From: Cognatishimia maritima
Lineage (GTDB): Bacteria > Pseudomonadota > Alphaproteobacteria > Rhodobacterales > Rhodobacteraceae
Reading direction: 5' to 3'
NCBI RefSeq assembly: GCF_900129685.1
Contig: NZ_FQWM01000002.1
Span: forward strand, 21,814 to 85,813
DNA: 64,000 bases
Shown: piece after piece, positions 47,917 to 58,298 of the stretch
Layout of the letters: every line of letters starts with the position of its first letter
Position numbering within the stretch: position 1 is the first letter of the stretch
Notes under the pieces: model-generated
What the model was told of the DNA's origin: nothing
Seen by the model: the letters and a program-made list of their open reading frames with translations, nothing else
Database searches by the model: none
Made by a program: the position numbers and the translations under genes

Positions 47917-50900
47917 TTATTCCTCAACCTCCGCATCCAGGAGTTCCATATTCAGGCCGAGACCGCGGACTTCTTTCACGAGAACGTTAAAGCTCTCTGG
48001 GATGCCCGCTTCGAAGTTGTCTTCGCCCTTGACGATGCTTTCATAGACCTTGGTCCGGCCCGCGACGTCGTCCGACTTAACGGTGAGCATTTCCTGCAGG
48101 GTGTATGCAGCGCCGTAAGCTTCCAGAGCCCAGACCTCCATTTCCCCGAAACGCTGACCACCGAACTGCGCTTTACCGCCCAATGGCTGCTGAGTAACCA
48201 GCGAGTATGGACCAGTGGAACGCGCGTGGATTTTGTCATCCACAAGGTGGTGCAGTTTCAGCAGGTATTTCACACCCACAGTCACAGGACGTGCAAACTG
48301 TTCACCGGTACGACCGTCAAACAGGATGGACTGACCGGATTGGTCAAAGCCAGCACGGACCAGAGCGTCATTAACGTCGCCCTCTTTCGCGCCGTCAAAG
48401 ACCGGTGTCGCGATTGGCACACCACGGGTCACGTTGCCCGCTGCTTCGATCAGCTGACCTTCTTCCATGCCCGCGATGCCTTCGTTGTAGACATCTTCGC
48501 CATAGGCATGCGCCATGGCTTCGCGAACCGGGGTCAAATCACCTGTGCGGCGGTAGTCCTGCAGAGCGTCATCGATCTTGATCCCCAGACCGCGGGCTGC
48601 CCAGCCCATGTGGGTTTCAAGGATCTGACCAACGTTCATACGGGACGGAACGCCCAGTGGGTTCAGACAGAAGTCAACAGGTGTACCGTCTGCAAGGAAC
48701 GGCATGTCTTCCATCGGTACAACCTTGGAAATAACACCTTTGTTCCCGTGACGACCCGCCATCTTATCGCCCGGCTGCAGCTTACGCTTCACCGCGATAA
48801 AGACTTTGACCATCTTCATCACACCCGGAGGCAGATCGTCGCCACGGCGGACTTTTTCGACCTTGTCTTCAAAGCGCGCGTCCAATGCACGTTTCTGTGC
48901 TTCGTACTGTTCGTGCAGCGCTTCAACGATCTGAGCGTCGCTTTCGTCTTTCAACGCCAGCTGCCACCATTGACCGCGTGTCAGCATAGACAGCAGGTCC
49001 TCGGTGATTTCAGAGTTCGCCTTGACGCCTTTCGGGCCTTTCACAGCAACTTTGCCGATGATCAGATCGCGCAGACGGGCATAGATGTTGCGATCCAGGA
49101 TCGCCAGCTCGTCGTCACGGTCACGCGCCAGTGCTTCCACTTCTTCGCGCTCGATCTGCAGCGCACGTTCGTCTTTTTCAACGCCGTGGCGGTTGAAAAC
49201 ACGCACTTCGACAACAGTCCCGAAGTCACCTGGCTTCACACGCAGAGATGTGTCGCGCACGTCAGAGGCTTTCTCACCAAAGATGGCGCGCAGAAGTTTT
49301 TCTTCTGGCGTCATTGGGCTTTCGCCCTTCGGTGTGATCTTACCGACCAGAATGTCGCCCGGCTCTACGTCCGCGCCGATGTAAACGATGCCCGCCTCGT
49401 CGAGGTTGCGCAGCGCTTCTTCACCGACGTTTGGAATGTCGCGCGTGATTTCCTCTGGCCCAAGTTTCGTGTCACGGGCTGCGACTTCGAATTCTTCGAT
49501 GTGCACAGAGGTAAACACGTCGTCCCGCGCAATGCGTTCAGAGATCAGGATGGAGTCTTCGTAGTTGTAGCCGTTCCAAGGCATGAAGGCGACGACAACG
49601 TTTTTACCAAGCGCCAGTTCACCCATATCGGTGGACGGACCATCAGCAATGACTTCGCCTTTCACAACAAGGTCACCCACTTTCACCAGCGGACGCTGGT
49701 TGATGCAGGTGTTCTGGTTGGAACGCTGGAACTTGCGCAGACGATAGATGTCAACGCCAGCGTCACCCAATTCCAGATCGGAGGTTGCGCGGACAACGAT
49801 ACGCTGCGCATCCACCTGGTCGATGATACCAGAGCGTTTCGCCTGGATCGCCGCACCGGAGTCGATCGCCACTTTGCCTTCGATACCTGTCCCGACCAGT
49901 GGTGCCTCTGCGCGCAGCAGCGGAACCGCCTGACGTTGCATGTTCGAGCCCATCAGGGCGCGGTTCGCGTCGTCGTTTTCAAGGAACGGGATCAGGGATG
50001 CCGCGACGGACACCAACTGCTTTGGCGAAACGTCAATCAGGTCAACGTTGCCAACGGCTGCCATGGTGTAATCGCCCGCCTGACGGGTGTTCACCATTTC
50101 ATTCACGAACTTGCCGTCTTCGTCGAGCTGCGCGTTCGCCTGAGCGACGGTGTGGCGCATCTCTTCGGTTGCGGACATGTAGTTCACCTCATCGGTGACC
50201 TGACCGTCAACAACCTTACGATAAGGTGTTTCGATGAAGCCGTATTTGTTGACACGCGCAAAGGTCGCCAGAGAGTTGATCAGACCAATGTTTGGACCTT
50301 CCGGCGTTTCAATCGGACACATACGACCGTAGTGGGTTGGGTGCACGTCGCGCACCTCAAAGCCAGCACGTTCGCGGGTCAAACCGCCTGGGCCAAGCGC
50401 CGAAAGACGACGTTTGTGCGTCACCTCAGACAGCGGGTTGGTTTGGTCCATGAATTGAGACAGCTGCGAAGAGCCGAAGAATTCACGGACAGCCGCCGCT
50501 GCTGGTTTCGCGTTGATCAGGTCCTGCGGCATGACCGTGTCGATCTCAACAGAGGACATACGCTCTTTGATCGCGCGCTCCATGCGCAACAGGCCCACAC
50601 GGTATTGGTTTTCCATCAACTCGCCAACGGAACGCACACGACGGTTGCCGAGGTGGTCGATGTCGTCGATGTCGCCCTTGCCGTCGCGCAGTTCCACCAG
50701 CGCCTTGATGCAGGCAATGATGTCTTCTTTGCGCAGGGTACGCTGGGTGTCTTCTGCATCCAAAGCCAGACGCATGTTCATTTTCACACGGCCGACCGCA
50801 GACAGGTCGTAACGCTCGGAATCAAAGAACAGCGTGTCAAACAGCGCAGAGGCCGCTTCGACGGTGGGTGGCTCACCCGGACGCATAACGCGGTAGATAT

Positions 50901-52053
50901 CCATGAGCGCGGTTTCGCGGTTCATGTTCTTATCTTGCGCCAGCGTATTGCGGATGTACGGACCGACGTTGACGTTGTCGATGTCCAGAACTGGGATTTC
51001 GGTGATGCCCGCATCCAGCAGTTCTTTGACGCTACCGCCAATGATGTCGCCCTCTTTGTCGTATTCGAACGTCAGCTCATCGCCCGCTTCGACATAGATC
51101 GCGCCGGTTTCTTCGTTGATGATGTCTTTCGCAACAAATTTGCCAACGATCTGATCGTAAGGCAGCAGCAGTTCAGTGACTTCGCCCGCTTCGATCAATT
51201 TCTTGACCGCGCGCGGTGTCACTTTCTTGCCCGCTTCAGCAATCACTTCGCCGGATGCTGCATCAACCAAGTCATAGGCTGGACGCGTGCCGCGCACGCG
51301 CTCTGGGAAGAACTTGGTGACCCAACCTTTGTTCTTGTCCAGTTTGTAATCAACGGTGTCATAGTAGGCATCGCAGATGCCTTCCTGATCCAGACCCAGC
51401 GCATACAGCAGGGTTGTCACAGGCAGTTTACGGCGGCGGTCGATACGTGCGAACACGATGTCTTTGGCGTCAAACTCGAAGTCCAGCCAAGAGCCGCGGT
51501 ATGGAATGATGCGGCAAGCAAACAGCAGTTTGCCGGACGAATGGGTTTTGCCCTTGTCGTGGTCAAAGAACACGCCAGGCGACCGGTGCATCTGAGAAAC
51601 GATCACGCGTTCGGTGCCGTTCACGACAAAGGTGCCGTTTGGCGTCATCAGAGGCATATCGCCCATGAACACGTCTTGTTCTTTGATGTCTTTGACGGAT
51701 TTCGCGCCGGTATCTTCGTCGATATCAAACACGATCAAACGCAGAGTGACCTTCAGCGGCGCTGAATAAGTCATGTCGCGTTGCATACATTCTTCGACGT
51801 CATACTTCGGCTTTTCCAGCTCGTAGTTGACGAATTCCAGAATGGAGTTTTCGTTGAAATCTTTAATCGGGAAAACCGATTGGAACACACCTTTGATGCC
51901 TTCGCCATCAAGGGGCATTTCTGCATCGCCGGAGCGAAGGAAAAGATCGTAAGAGGACTTTTGAACCTCAATCAGGTTCGGCATCTCCAGCACTTCGCGG
52001 ATTTTGCCGAAATACTTGCGCAAGCGTTTCTGGCCAAGAAAAGTTTGAGCCAT
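47917..52053 (-). CDS. rpoB: DNA-directed RNA polymerase subunit beta
   Basis: A 1378-residue beta subunit. The rifampicin region reads [19 protein letters not shown] then [13 protein letters not shown], so the usual resistance positions are wild type. [18 protein letters not shown] was taken as the start; an ATG four codons earlier exists. The long antisense open frame of 1311 codons is a by-product of codon bias. It lies 238 bp after rplL, a gap with strong hairpins. The C-terminal end ELLDAEVEE is typical of relatives. Confidence 0.99.
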   Translation of the reverse strand: MAQTFLGQKRLRKYFGKIREVLEMPNLIEVQKSSYDLFLRSGDAEMPLDGEGIKGVFQSVFPIKDFNENSILEFVNYELEKPKYDVEECMQRDMTYSAPLKVTLRLIVFDIDEDTGAKSVKDIKEQDVFMGDMPLMTPNGTFVVNGTERVIVSQMHRSPGVFFDHDKGKTHSSGKLLFACRIIPYRGSWLDFEFDAKDIVFARIDRRRKLPVTTLLYALGLDQEGICDAYYDTVDYKLDKNKGWVTKFFPERVRGTRPAYDLVDAASGEVIAEAGKKVTPRAVKKLIEAGEVTELLLPYDQIVGKFVAKDIINEETGAIYVEAGDELTFEYDKEGDIIGGSVKELLDAGITEIPVLDIDNVNVGPYIRNTLAQDKNMNRETALMDIYRVMRPGEPPTVEAASALFDTLFFDSERYDLSAVGRVKMNMRLALDAEDTQRTLRKEDIIACIKALVELRDGKGDIDDIDHLGNRRVRSVGELMENQYRVGLLRMERAIKERMSSVEIDTVMPQDLINAKPAAAAVREFFGSSQLSQFMDQTNPLSEVTHKRRLSALGPGGLTRERAGFEVRDVHPTHYGRMCPIETPEGPNIGLINSLATFARVNKYGFIETPYRKVVDGQVTDEVNYMSATEEMRHTVAQANAQLDEDGKFVNEMVNTRQAGDYTMAAVGNVDLIDVSPKQLVSVAASLIPFLENDDANRALMGSNMQRQAVPLLRAEAPLVGTGIEGKVAIDSGAAIQAKRSGIIDQVDAQRIVVRATSDLELGDAGVDIYRLRKFQRSNQNTCINQRPLVKVGDLVVKGEVIADGPSTDMGELALGKNVVVAFMPWNGYNYEDSILISERIARDDVFTSVHIEEFEVAARDTKLGPEEITRDIPNVGEEALRNLDEAGIVYIGADVEPGDILVGKITPKGESPMTPEEKLLRAIFGEKASDVRDTSLRVKPGDFGTVVEVRVFNRHGVEKDERALQIEREEVEALARDRDDELAILDRNIYARLRDLIIGKVAVKGPKGVKANSEITEDLLSMLTRGQWWQLALKDESDAQIVEALHEQYEAQKRALDARFEDKVEKVRRGDDLPPGVMKMVKVFIAVKRKLQPGDKMAGRHGNKGVISKVVPMEDMPFLADGTPVDFCLNPLGVPSRMNVGQILETHMGWAARGLGIKIDDALQDYRRTGDLTPVREAMAHAYGEDVYNEGIAGMEEGQLIEAAGNVTRGVPIATPVFDGAKEGDVNDALVRAGFDQSGQSILFDGRTGEQFARPVTVGVKYLLKLHHLVDDKIHARSTGPYSLVTQQPLGGKAQFGGQRFGEMEVWALEAYGAAYTLQEMLTVKSDDVAGRTKVYESIVKGEDNFEAGIPESFNVLVKEVRGLGLNMELLDAEVEE

Positions 52054-52231
52054 GTTCGATGACACCTTTCAATTTCTCATCGGGTCAGCATGCCGTCGGG
52101 CCCCGGCACCGTTCCCTTTCGAGACAGACGATTGGATCAATTCCCGGCCCTGTCCCACCAGAGGCCTCCCGATCCGTAAACCTCGTCCTAGAAAAACCCC
52201 TTCCTCGAAAGGGCCTTTCTAAGACAGGTTC

Positions 52232-52287
52232 GGCAGGGCACGGAAATCCGTGCCCTGCCTCACATCATTTCCGGGATTACCCCGGAA
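52232..52287 (-). promoter_or_regulatory. Two hairpins in the rplL-rpoB spacer (processing/attenuation region)
   Basis: A perfect 12-bp stem (GGCAGGGCACGG with its complement, loop ATTT on the minus strand) lies at 52232-52259, and a second 7-bp stem (TTCCGGG/CCCGGAA) at 52269-52287. Weaker bulged pairing with TAGAAA/TTTCTA follows at about 52190-52221. No T-run follows, so these do not look like full terminators. E. coli has an attenuator and an RNase III site at this place, and a similar role is inferred. Confidence 0.55.
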
Positions 52288-52291
52288 TTGA

Positions 52292-52672
52292 TTACTTAAG
52301 CTCGACTTCTGCGCCAGCTGCTTCCAGCTTCGCTTTGATGTCTTCTGCTTCTGCTTTGTCGACGCCTTCTTTAACGGCTTTGCCGCCTGCTTCGACCAGC
52401 TCTTTTGCTTCTTTGAGGCCCAGGCCAGTGATGCCGCGGACTTCTTTGATGACGTTGATTTTCTTGTCGCCTGCGGCTTTCAGAATGACGTCAAATTCAG
52501 TTTTCTCTTCCTCAGCTGCGCCACCTGCGTCGCCTGCTGCGCCCGCTACCATAACAGCGCCACCAGCAGCCGGCTCGATGCCGTACTCGTCTTTGAGGAT
52601 GGTTTTCAGTTCTTGTGCTTCCAGCAGGGTCAGACCCACGATGCTTTCTGCAAGTGCTTTCAGATCAGCCAT
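52292..52672 (-). CDS. rplL: 50S ribosomal protein L7/L12
   Basis: A 126-residue L12 stalk protein that recruits GTPase factors. The N-terminal dimerisation part, the Ala/Gly-rich hinge ([19 protein letters not shown]) and the C-terminal domain [20 protein letters not shown] with [12 protein letters not shown] are complete. It follows rplJ by 75 bp. Confidence 0.98.
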   Translation of the reverse strand: MADLKALAESIVGLTLLEAQELKTILKDEYGIEPAAGGAVMVAGAAGDAGGAAEEEKTEFDVILKAAGDKKINVIKEVRGITGLGLKEAKELVEAGGKAVKEGVDKAEAEDIKAKLEAAGAEVELK

Positions 52673-52747
52673 TTTAGACTCTTTCCGTTATAAGATGTGT
52701 GTTCCAACGTTCAGGCAATTACCCTCACGCGGCTCTCAACAAGTTGC

Positions 52748-53266
52748 TTACGCAGCTTCTGCCTTTTCTTCGATGGTAGACAGAATGCTCGCGATGTTCG
52801 AAGCAGGTGCGCCAATTGCGCCAGCGATGTTTGCAGCAGGTGCGCCGATGCAGCCCACGATAGAAGCAATGAGCTCCTCGCGAGATGGCATCTTGGACAC
52901 AGCTTCAACGCCAGCACGATCCAGAGCGTTCTCACCCATTGCACCACCGAGGATCTCGTAGGTGCTGTTCTCTTTTGCGAAGTCTTCTGCAACTTTAGCC
53001 GCTGCAACAGGATCTTCAGAGTAGGTCAGAACGGTCATACCCGTCAGGTATTCGCTCATGCTTTCGCAAGGCTTTCCTTCTAGGGCGATTTTGGCGAGCC
53101 GGTTCTTGGCAACGCGAACTGCAGCACCATTTTCGCGAGCTTTCGCGCGCAGGTTCTGCATGTCAGCAACAGTGAGACCCGCGTAGTGAGCAACCACTAC
53201 AACGCCAGAGCTTTCAAAGATTTGGCCGAGTTCCTCGACTACCTTCTCTTTTTGTGCTCTATCCAC
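52748..53266 (-). CDS. rplJ: 50S ribosomal protein L10
   Basis: A 172-residue L10, the stalk base to which L12 dimers attach through the C-terminal helix. [17 protein letters not shown] and the [19 protein letters not shown] segment are characteristic. L10 with L12 autoregulates this operon in other bacteria by binding the leader; here a 232-nt leader is present. Confidence 0.98.
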   Translation of the reverse strand: MDRAQKEKVVEELGQIFESSGVVVVAHYAGLTVADMQNLRAKARENGAAVRVAKNRLAKIALEGKPCESMSEYLTGMTVLTYSEDPVAAAKVAEDFAKENSTYEILGGAMGENALDRAGVEAVSKMPSREELIASIVGCIGAPAANIAGAIGAPASNIASILSTIEEKAEAA

Positions 53267-53498
53267 AGTTTCACTCCAAATTTGGAAGACTTACGTCCTC
53301 CGGCTCATATTTGCCGGACATCAGCCCGGCGTTCAGGTCCGCAACACGGGGCTGAGCCAAAATCACCCGAGGAAACACCCCGGAATAATCTGGTCTTTCC
53401 CGTCTCAGGCAAGAAATTAAGTGGGCAACCCACACTCACCGTCTTGGACGAAATACAAAACAGCGCACGAAGAATCGCACGCTGGTCTGTAGGGGTGT
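53267..53498 (-). promoter_or_regulatory. Putative L10 leader of the rplJ-rpoC unit
   Basis: The 232-nt region between the promoter and rplJ is GC-rich and contains inverted pieces such as GCCGGGCTGATGTCCGGC-like pairing at about 53314-53331. It is the right place for the L10-binding leader known from other bacteria. I could not fold it by eye well enough to assign the conserved kink-turn. Confidence 0.45.
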
Positions 53499-53527
53499 CA
53501 TTTAGTGGGGAATGGAAGTGAGGGCAA
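53499..53527 (-). promoter_or_regulatory. Promoter of the rplJ-rplL-rpoB-rpoC unit
   Basis: TTGCCC and TAAATG with a 17-bp spacer on the minus strand, between the rplA terminator and the L10 leader. Confidence 0.72.
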
Positions 53528-53607
53528 GAGGCAACTGGCGCAAATTCGCCCATTGCCGCAGCGTGTTCACTTTGAGCGCTCAGTTAGCTTAGAACAATTG
53601 TCCTCAT

Positions 53608-53642
53608 CTGAACAGAAAAGGCGCCCGCGATGCGGACGCCTT
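53608..53642 (-). terminator. Intrinsic terminator after rplA
   Basis: AAGGCGTCCGC and GCGGGCGCCTT (one G-U) around ATC, then TTCTGTTC on the minus strand. It separates rplK-rplA from rplJ. Confidence 0.85.
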
Positions 53643-53665
53643 CTCGAATTCCTAATGCATGCAGC

Positions 53666-54364
53666 TTACTGCGCTGCTGCGTTGTCCACGTCGATGGAGA
53701 CGCCTGGGCCCATTGTAGAGCTCAGGGCAACTTTCTTGACGTAAGCACCTTTTGCGCCGGTTGGCTTGGCTTTCAGGACCGCTTCCATGAAGGCGCGGAC
53801 GTTTTCGACCAGCTTGTCTTCACCGAAGGACGCTTTGCCAACGCCTGCGTGTACAACACCGGCTTTTTCAGCTTTGAACTGAACTTCGCCGCCTTTGGCC
53901 GCTTCGACAGCCGCCTTCACGTCCATTGTCACGGTGCCAACTTTTGGGTTTGGCATCAGGTTGCGTGGGCCAAGCACTTTACCCAGACGGCCAACGATTG
54001 GCATCATGTCTGGGGTCGCGATGCAGCGATCAAATTCGATCTTGCCGCCCTGAATGGTTTCCATCAGGTCTTCTGCGCCAACGATGTCGGCACCTGCTGC
54101 TTGCGCTTCTTCTGCTTTTGGGCCGCGAGCGAAGACTGCAACGCGCACGGATTTACCGGTGCCGTTTGGCAGGCCAACCACACCGCGCACCATTTGGTCC
54201 GCGTGACGTGGGTCAACACCCAGGCACACTGCGATTTCTACAGTCTCGTCGAATTTTGCTTTTGCGTTGCCTTTGACCAGCGCCACCGCTTCTTCAACAG
54301 AAACGTTGTGCTTGCCAGAAAATGCTTCGCGGGCTGCGCGGGTACGTTTACCGAGTTTCGCCAT
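53666..54364 (-). CDS. rplA: 50S ribosomal protein L1
   Basis: A 232-residue L1, the mobile stalk at the E site, and in E. coli the translational repressor of the rplK-rplA operon. [16 protein letters not shown] segment ([18 protein letters not shown]), [15 protein letters not shown] and [13 protein letters not shown] are complete. It lies 1 bp after rplK. Confidence 0.98.
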   Translation of the reverse strand: MAKLGKRTRAAREAFSGKHNVSVEEAVALVKGNAKAKFDETVEIAVCLGVDPRHADQMVRGVVGLPNGTGKSVRVAVFARGPKAEEAQAAGADIVGAEDLMETIQGGKIEFDRCIATPDMMPIVGRLGKVLGPRNLMPNPKVGTVTMDVKAAVEAAKGGEVQFKAEKAGVVHAGVGKASFGEDKLVENVRAFMEAVLKAKPTGAKGAYVKKVALSSTMGPGVSIDVDNAAAQ

Positions 54365-54365
54365 C

Positions 54366-54815
54366 TTATTTCACCTCGATGCCCATGGAGCGTGCAGAGC
54401 CCATGATGATCTGCATTGCTGCTTCAACGTCGTTTGCGGTCAGGTCTTTCATCTTCGCTTCGGCGATTTCACGAACCTGTTTCACGGAAACGCTTGCAAC
54501 GGTTTCACGGCCTGGGTTTTCTGCACCACGAGGACGGTTCCGCTTACCAACTGGCTTCAGGCCAGCCGCTTTTTTCAGGTAGTAAGACGCAGGAGGCGTC
54601 TTGATGTCCATGGTGAAGGACTTGTCCTGATAGTAGGTGATGACGGTTGGGCAAGGCGCACCTGATTCCATCTCCTGCGTCTTGGCGTTGAACGCCTTGC
54701 AGAATTCCATGATGTTGATTCCGCGCTGACCCAGCGCTGGACCCACAGGTGGGGATGGGTTTGCTTTGCCTGCAGGAATCTGCAGCTTCATTGTACCAGC
54801 AAGCTTCTTAGCCAT
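54366..54815 (-). CDS. rplK: 50S ribosomal protein L11
   Basis: A 149-residue L11 of the factor-binding stalk base. [18 protein letters not shown] and the C-terminal domain with [12 protein letters not shown] are diagnostic. It heads a two-gene unit. It is normally immediately behind nusG; here a desaturase and lldD-like gene (2.74 kb) intervene. Confidence 0.98.
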   Translation of the reverse strand: MAKKLAGTMKLQIPAGKANPSPPVGPALGQRGINIMEFCKAFNAKTQEMESGAPCPTVITYYQDKSFTMDIKTPPASYYLKKAAGLKPVGKRNRPRGAENPGRETVASVSVKQVREIAEAKMKDLTANDVEAAMQIIMGSARSMGIEVK

Positions 54816-54934
54816 TTGGTTTTCCTTTCAACTGAGACGGAACGCGTTCCGCCCGGTTTATGTTGCGTGGTCCGACCGAAGATCGCGATCTCCGAATCTC
54901 CCACGAGAGACTCTCGCCCTAAGACGATGGCGGG

Positions 54935-54963
54935 GCTTTAAACCTGCCAGAAGCGTTTGGCAA
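54935..54963 (-). promoter_or_regulatory. Promoter of the rplK-rplA unit
   Basis: TTGCCA and TAAAGC with 17-bp spacing on the minus strand. The leader of about 115 nt contains the palindrome CGAGAG/CTCTCG (54904-54916). The rest of the 338-bp gap to the divergent desaturase holds nothing else that I identify. Confidence 0.72.
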
Positions 54964-55153
54964 GTGCCTGAGAAATAAACAACCAGAAAAAGAAATGGGC
55001 ACACGACAGGGTTGCAGGATACAACAAGCTAGGCCTGCAGCGGAACAGGCACTTTCAACCTGGGGGCGGGCTGAGCGCACAATTTTCCGCAAATTGGGCG
55101 CTTTTGGGCGTCCGTCACGTGTGCTTGGTCTCCCGAAATAGAGGATCAGACCA

Positions 55154-56221
55154 TTGAACGATCTGAACAACGAGCGCGCCGCATTCATTTCAATGCAGGA
55201 TGCGACATCAATTGAAACGCAATCTCATCAACCAAAACGCCGCTACAAACGTGGATATGACACCCGGCATCTGCCTGCCGAGGTGCGCGCAACGTTAAAA
55301 GAAGCCGAGGCTTGCCGCCCCTTTCAGCGCATGCGGGAAGCGGCGCTGACCGTGGCAAGCATTCCCGCCATCGGCGCACTGACAGTTGCCGCCATTCTTT
55401 CCGTCCAGAGTTCCGCCCTGCCCGCTTTTGCGCAGACGGTGTTGAGCGTTCTTCTGTACCTTATGGCTTGTATCGCCATTGCGCGGCAGCTGCGCGGGAT
55501 TGAGATCATGGTGCACGACGCCTCGCATCTGACCTGGGTCCGTTCCAGACCGCGCCTGAACAATTTCTTAGCTGACATCTTTGTTGGCGCGCCAGTGCTG
55601 AGTTCTGTGACATCCTATTGGCGCTCGCATCGTGTGCATCACGGCCATTATGGGTCGCATAGTGATCCGTGCCGACAACGGTTCGCGGCGATGGGTATTT
55701 CGGACATTGACCTGTCGACCCATTGGAAAATCACCCGCGCCGTCATCCGTTGGCTGCCCGGCTACAACGCTGCCTATTACAAAGAAATCGGTAGCCAATC
55801 GATCATTCAGTGGGCGATCTTTATCTCGTGGCACAGCTTGGTTCTTGTCACGCCGCTGTCTTGTTTGCTGGTGCTGGGCATGGGCTTCACGCTGAAAACC
55901 GGCATGGCGCTGGCCGTCTTTGGCTGGGTGCTGTTCTGGGTTCTGCCAGCGATGGTCTTTTTGCCGGTGATCCGGTCGATCGCGGAATCCGAAGAACATG
56001 ATTACGAGGCTGGCGGCACGGAATTTGAAACCACCTACACCAACGATGGTTGGCTACACCGCCTGCTGATCCACCCCAAAAATGACGCATATCACGTCAT
56101 CCATCACCTGTTTCCGAACATCCCGGAGGCCGAGCACAAATGGGTGCATGACCTCTTGATGCGACATGATGAGAAATACCGAAACGCCCTGCGACGCGAG
56201 AAGCTGCTGAACGTGGCTTAA
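55154..56221 (+). CDS. Membrane fatty-acid desaturase-type enzyme (second)
   Basis: A 355-residue membrane di-iron enzyme. Histidine boxes are HDASH (about 119), HRVHHGHYGSH (about 158) and HVIHHLFP (about 320), with hydrophobic helices at about 70-110 and 225-280. HDASH and the loose third box place it nearer to the beta-carotene-ketolase/sphingolipid-like desaturase branch than the one at 29.4 kb, but the substrate is not predictable. The start is TTG with GAGGA about 9 nt upstream; an ATG 13 codons later lacks a site. It lies in the insert between nusG and rplK, convergent with lldD. Confidence 0.8.
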   Translation: MNDLNNERAAFISMQDATSIETQSHQPKRRYKRGYDTRHLPAEVRATLKEAEACRPFQRMREAALTVASIPAIGALTVAAILSVQSSALPAFAQTVLSVLLYLMACIAIARQLRGIEIMVHDASHLTWVRSRPRLNNFLADIFVGAPVLSSVTSYWRSHRVHHGHYGSHSDPCRQRFAAMGISDIDLSTHWKITRAVIRWLPGYNAAYYKEIGSQSIIQWAIFISWHSLVLVTPLSCLLVLGMGFTLKTGMALAVFGWVLFWVLPAMVFLPVIRSIAESEEHDYEAGGTEFETTYTNDGWLHRLLIHPKNDAYHVIHHLFPNIPEAEHKWVHDLLMRHDEKYRNALRREKLLNVA

Positions 56222-56241
56222 TTCCGCATCGTACAAAACAA

Positions 56242-56270
56242 CAACGCGCCAAAACAGGAATGGCGCGTTG
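56242..56270. terminator. Shared terminator between the desaturase and lldD
   Basis: CAACGCGCCA and TGGCGCGTTG form a 10-bp perfect stem with a 9-nt loop between two convergent genes. It has modest T-rich tails on either side. Confidence 0.7.
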
Positions 56271-56277
56271 TCTTACT

Positions 56278-57426
56278 TTAGCGGTAGCGCAGGTTCGCGC
56301 GCGACAGCTGATCTAGGCTAGTGACCCCCATCAGCTTCATGTCGCGCTCAATCTCGGTGCGCATATTGCCAAGCACCCTTTCGACGCCAGCTTGCCCTGC
56401 GGCCGCAAGGGCATAAAGATACATACGCCCACCGGAACAGGCTTTGGCCCCAACGGACAGCGCTTTCAGCACGTGCGTGCCACGCTGGATGCCGCCTTCG
56501 CAAATCACGTCGATCTTGTCGCCCACGGCGTCACAGATTTCAGCAAGTTGATCGAAGGGCGCGCGGCTGCCGTCCAACTGACGCCCGCCGTGGTTTGATA
56601 CCATGATGCCTGTGCAGCCAATGTCGACGGCGCGTTTGGCGTCCTCGACACTCATAATGCCCTTCAGCGCAAATTGACCGTTCCATTTGGCGCAAAGCTT
56701 TTCGGCATCGTCCCAGTTCATCGACTGATCCAGCATCGAGCCGAAATAGTCACCGATCGACATCGCAAGGTTGGTGCCAGCGCTGACATGGCCCGACAGA
56801 TGCGGCATGTCGAATTTTTCTTTGGTGAAATAGTTCCACGCCCAGCCGGGGTGTAGTGCATAGCTGATCGCCGACGCTGGCGTGATGCGGGGTGGTGATG
56901 TGAACCCCGTGCGCAGGTCACGTTCCCGGTTGCCACCGGTGATGGTGTCGACGGTCAGTGCCATGACTTGGAAGTTTGCGGCCCTTGCGCGTTCCAGCAA
57001 AGCGTCATTTAAACCACGGTCTTTATGGAAATAGAATTGAAACATCTTGGGACCGGGTGCCAGCTTTTCGATCTCTTCCACAGAAACCGTTGCCAAGGAC
57101 GACACGCCAAACATCGTGCCGTGTTTGGTCGCAGCGCGAGCCACGGCGCGCTCGCCTTCATAATGGAACAACCGCTGCAAAGCCGTTGGGGCGCAGTAAA
57201 GCGGCATGTCCATCTTCTGCCCCATCACCTCGACACTCATGTCGACGGTTTCGACACCGGCGAGGACATTAGGCACCAGATCAACGTCGTCGAAGGAACT
57301 TGTGTTGCGCCGATAGGTGATCTCATCGTCGGCGGCCCCGTCGATGTAATGAAAGACCGGCGATGGCAGGCGTTTCTTTGCGAGGCGGCGGAAGTCGCCA
57401 AAGTTGTGGCAGTCGGTCAGGCGCAT
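56278..57426 (-). CDS. lldD: FMN-dependent alpha-hydroxy-acid oxidase/dehydrogenase (LldD-like)
   Basis: A 382-residue flavoenzyme of the L-lactate dehydrogenase/glycolate oxidase family (TIM barrel). YIDGAADDE near residue 27, the FMN site CAPTALQRLF, the catalytic SNHGGRQLDG (His and Arg) and the phosphate-binding GGIQRGTHVLKAL are all present. It oxidises L-lactate or a related 2-hydroxy acid at the membrane; lldD is the most likely name. A perfect palindrome lies immediately upstream and is probably its operator. Confidence 0.85.
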   Translation of the reverse strand: MRLTDCHNFGDFRRLAKKRLPSPVFHYIDGAADDEITYRRNTSSFDDVDLVPNVLAGVETVDMSVEVMGQKMDMPLYCAPTALQRLFHYEGERAVARAATKHGTMFGVSSLATVSVEEIEKLAPGPKMFQFYFHKDRGLNDALLERARAANFQVMALTVDTITGGNRERDLRTGFTSPPRITPASAISYALHPGWAWNYFTKEKFDMPHLSGHVSAGTNLAMSIGDYFGSMLDQSMNWDDAEKLCAKWNGQFALKGIMSVEDAKRAVDIGCTGIMVSNHGGRQLDGSRAPFDQLAEICDAVGDKIDVICEGGIQRGTHVLKALSVGAKACSGGRMYLYALAAAGQAGVERVLGNMRTEIERDMKLMGVTSLDQLSRANLRYR

Positions 57427-57437
57427 GAATCCTCCAT

Positions 57438-57460
57438 ATTGGTAACTTTACTTTACCAAT
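57438..57460. promoter_or_regulatory. Operator-like perfect palindrome upstream of lldD
   Basis: ATTGGTAA and TTACCAAT, 8-bp arms, flank a 7-bp centre, ending about 12 bp before the start codon and overlapping the ribosome-binding region. TTGGT...ACCAA is the core bound by FadR-subfamily GntR regulators, and lldD is controlled by LldR of that family in E. coli. No such regulator gene is in the window. Confidence 0.7.
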
Positions 57461-57490
57461 TTTGGGTTTTACACACTTCCACAGGCGGCA

Positions 57491-57523
57491 CAACAAAAAA
57501 AGCCGCCCGGGAAGGACGGCTTT
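57491..57523 (-). terminator. Intrinsic terminator after nusG
   Basis: AAAGCCGTCC pairs with GGGCGGCTTT (one G-U) around TTCCC; the minus strand continues TTTTGTTG. It stands between nusG and the lldD operator. Confidence 0.85.
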
Positions 57524-57555
57524 GTCAAATTCTGCAGCAAGTGCGCTTGGCGATC

Positions 57556-58089
57556 TTAGCCCTGCTTGGACACCTGCGTGTATTCCAACTCAACCGGCGT
57601 TTCGCGGCCAAAGATGGAAACGGTGACTTTCAGGCGCTGGTTGTCGTCGTCCACCTCTTCAACCATACCGTCAAAGCCTTCAAACGGACCGTCGTTGACC
57701 TTGACCTTCTCGCCCACTTCGAAACGGATCATCAGCTTCGGTGCTTCTTCGCCCTCTGCCACGCGGCCCAAGATCGCCTGAACTTCGGCGTCGCGCATCG
57801 GCATTGGACGGCCCTGTGGACCAAGGAAGCCGGTCACGCGGTTGATGGAGCTGATCAGGTGATAGCCTTGGTCGCTCATTTCCATGCGGACAAGAACATA
57901 GCCCGGCATAAAGCGGCGTTCGGTGGTGACTTTCTTGCCGCGACGTACTTCGATGACCTCTTCGGTCGGCACAAGCACTTCTTCGATCTGATCCTGAAGG
58001 CCGCTTTCTTCGGCGGACTGGCGGATCTGCTCGGCGATCTTCTTCTCAAAATTTGAGAGGACGCTAACAGAGTACCAACGCTTTGCCAT
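57556..58089 (-). CDS. nusG: Transcription termination/antitermination factor NusG
   Basis: A 177-residue NusG. The NGN domain starts [21 protein letters not shown] and contains [12 protein letters not shown]; the KOW domain is [20 protein letters not shown]. NusG links RNA polymerase with Rho and with ribosomal S10, so it fits this neighbourhood. It follows secE by 209 bp, a gap with a promoter-like pair and a terminator-like hairpin. It ends at a strong terminator. Confidence 0.98.
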   Translation of the reverse strand: MAKRWYSVSVLSNFEKKIAEQIRQSAEESGLQDQIEEVLVPTEEVIEVRRGKKVTTERRFMPGYVLVRMEMSDQGYHLISSINRVTGFLGPQGRPMPMRDAEVQAILGRVAEGEEAPKLMIRFEVGEKVKVNDGPFEGFDGMVEEVDDDNQRLKVTVSIFGRETPVELEYTQVSKQG

Positions 58090-58180
58090 ATGATCGTTCT
58101 TTCCCGTCCAATCGGCCTATTGCCGACATTCTTTTAACATTTTGGGCGTCATCGCGTTTCCGAATGCGCCCCCTCCGAAA

Positions 58181-58216
58181 CAAAAAATCGGCGCGCAAAA
58201 CGAATCGCCGCGCGCC
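58181..58216 (-). terminator. Terminator-like hairpin in the secE-nusG spacer
   Basis: GGCGCGC pairs with GCGCGCC around a 13-nt loop, and the minus strand then reads GATTTTTTGTTT. It is downstream of a promoter-like pair and upstream of nusG, so it could act as an attenuator of nusG. Confidence 0.55.
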
Positions 58217-58234
58217 TCTTCGAAAGTACCGTGT

Positions 58235-58263
58235 GACCTACCGGGGACGGCGGGCGAATTCAA
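58235..58263 (-). promoter_or_regulatory. Possible promoter of nusG
   Basis: TTGAAT and TAGGTC with a 17-bp spacer on the minus strand, between secE and the terminator-like hairpin. Confidence 0.4.
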
Positions 58264-58298
58264 GAGCTTTGTCGGAGAGCCCTGCCCGCCTTGTGGTC

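Noticed and set aside
47830..51765. A 1311-codon open frame on the plus strand
   Set aside because: It is antisense to rpoB and its protein has no domain; long antisense frames are expected from the codon bias of highly expressed genes.
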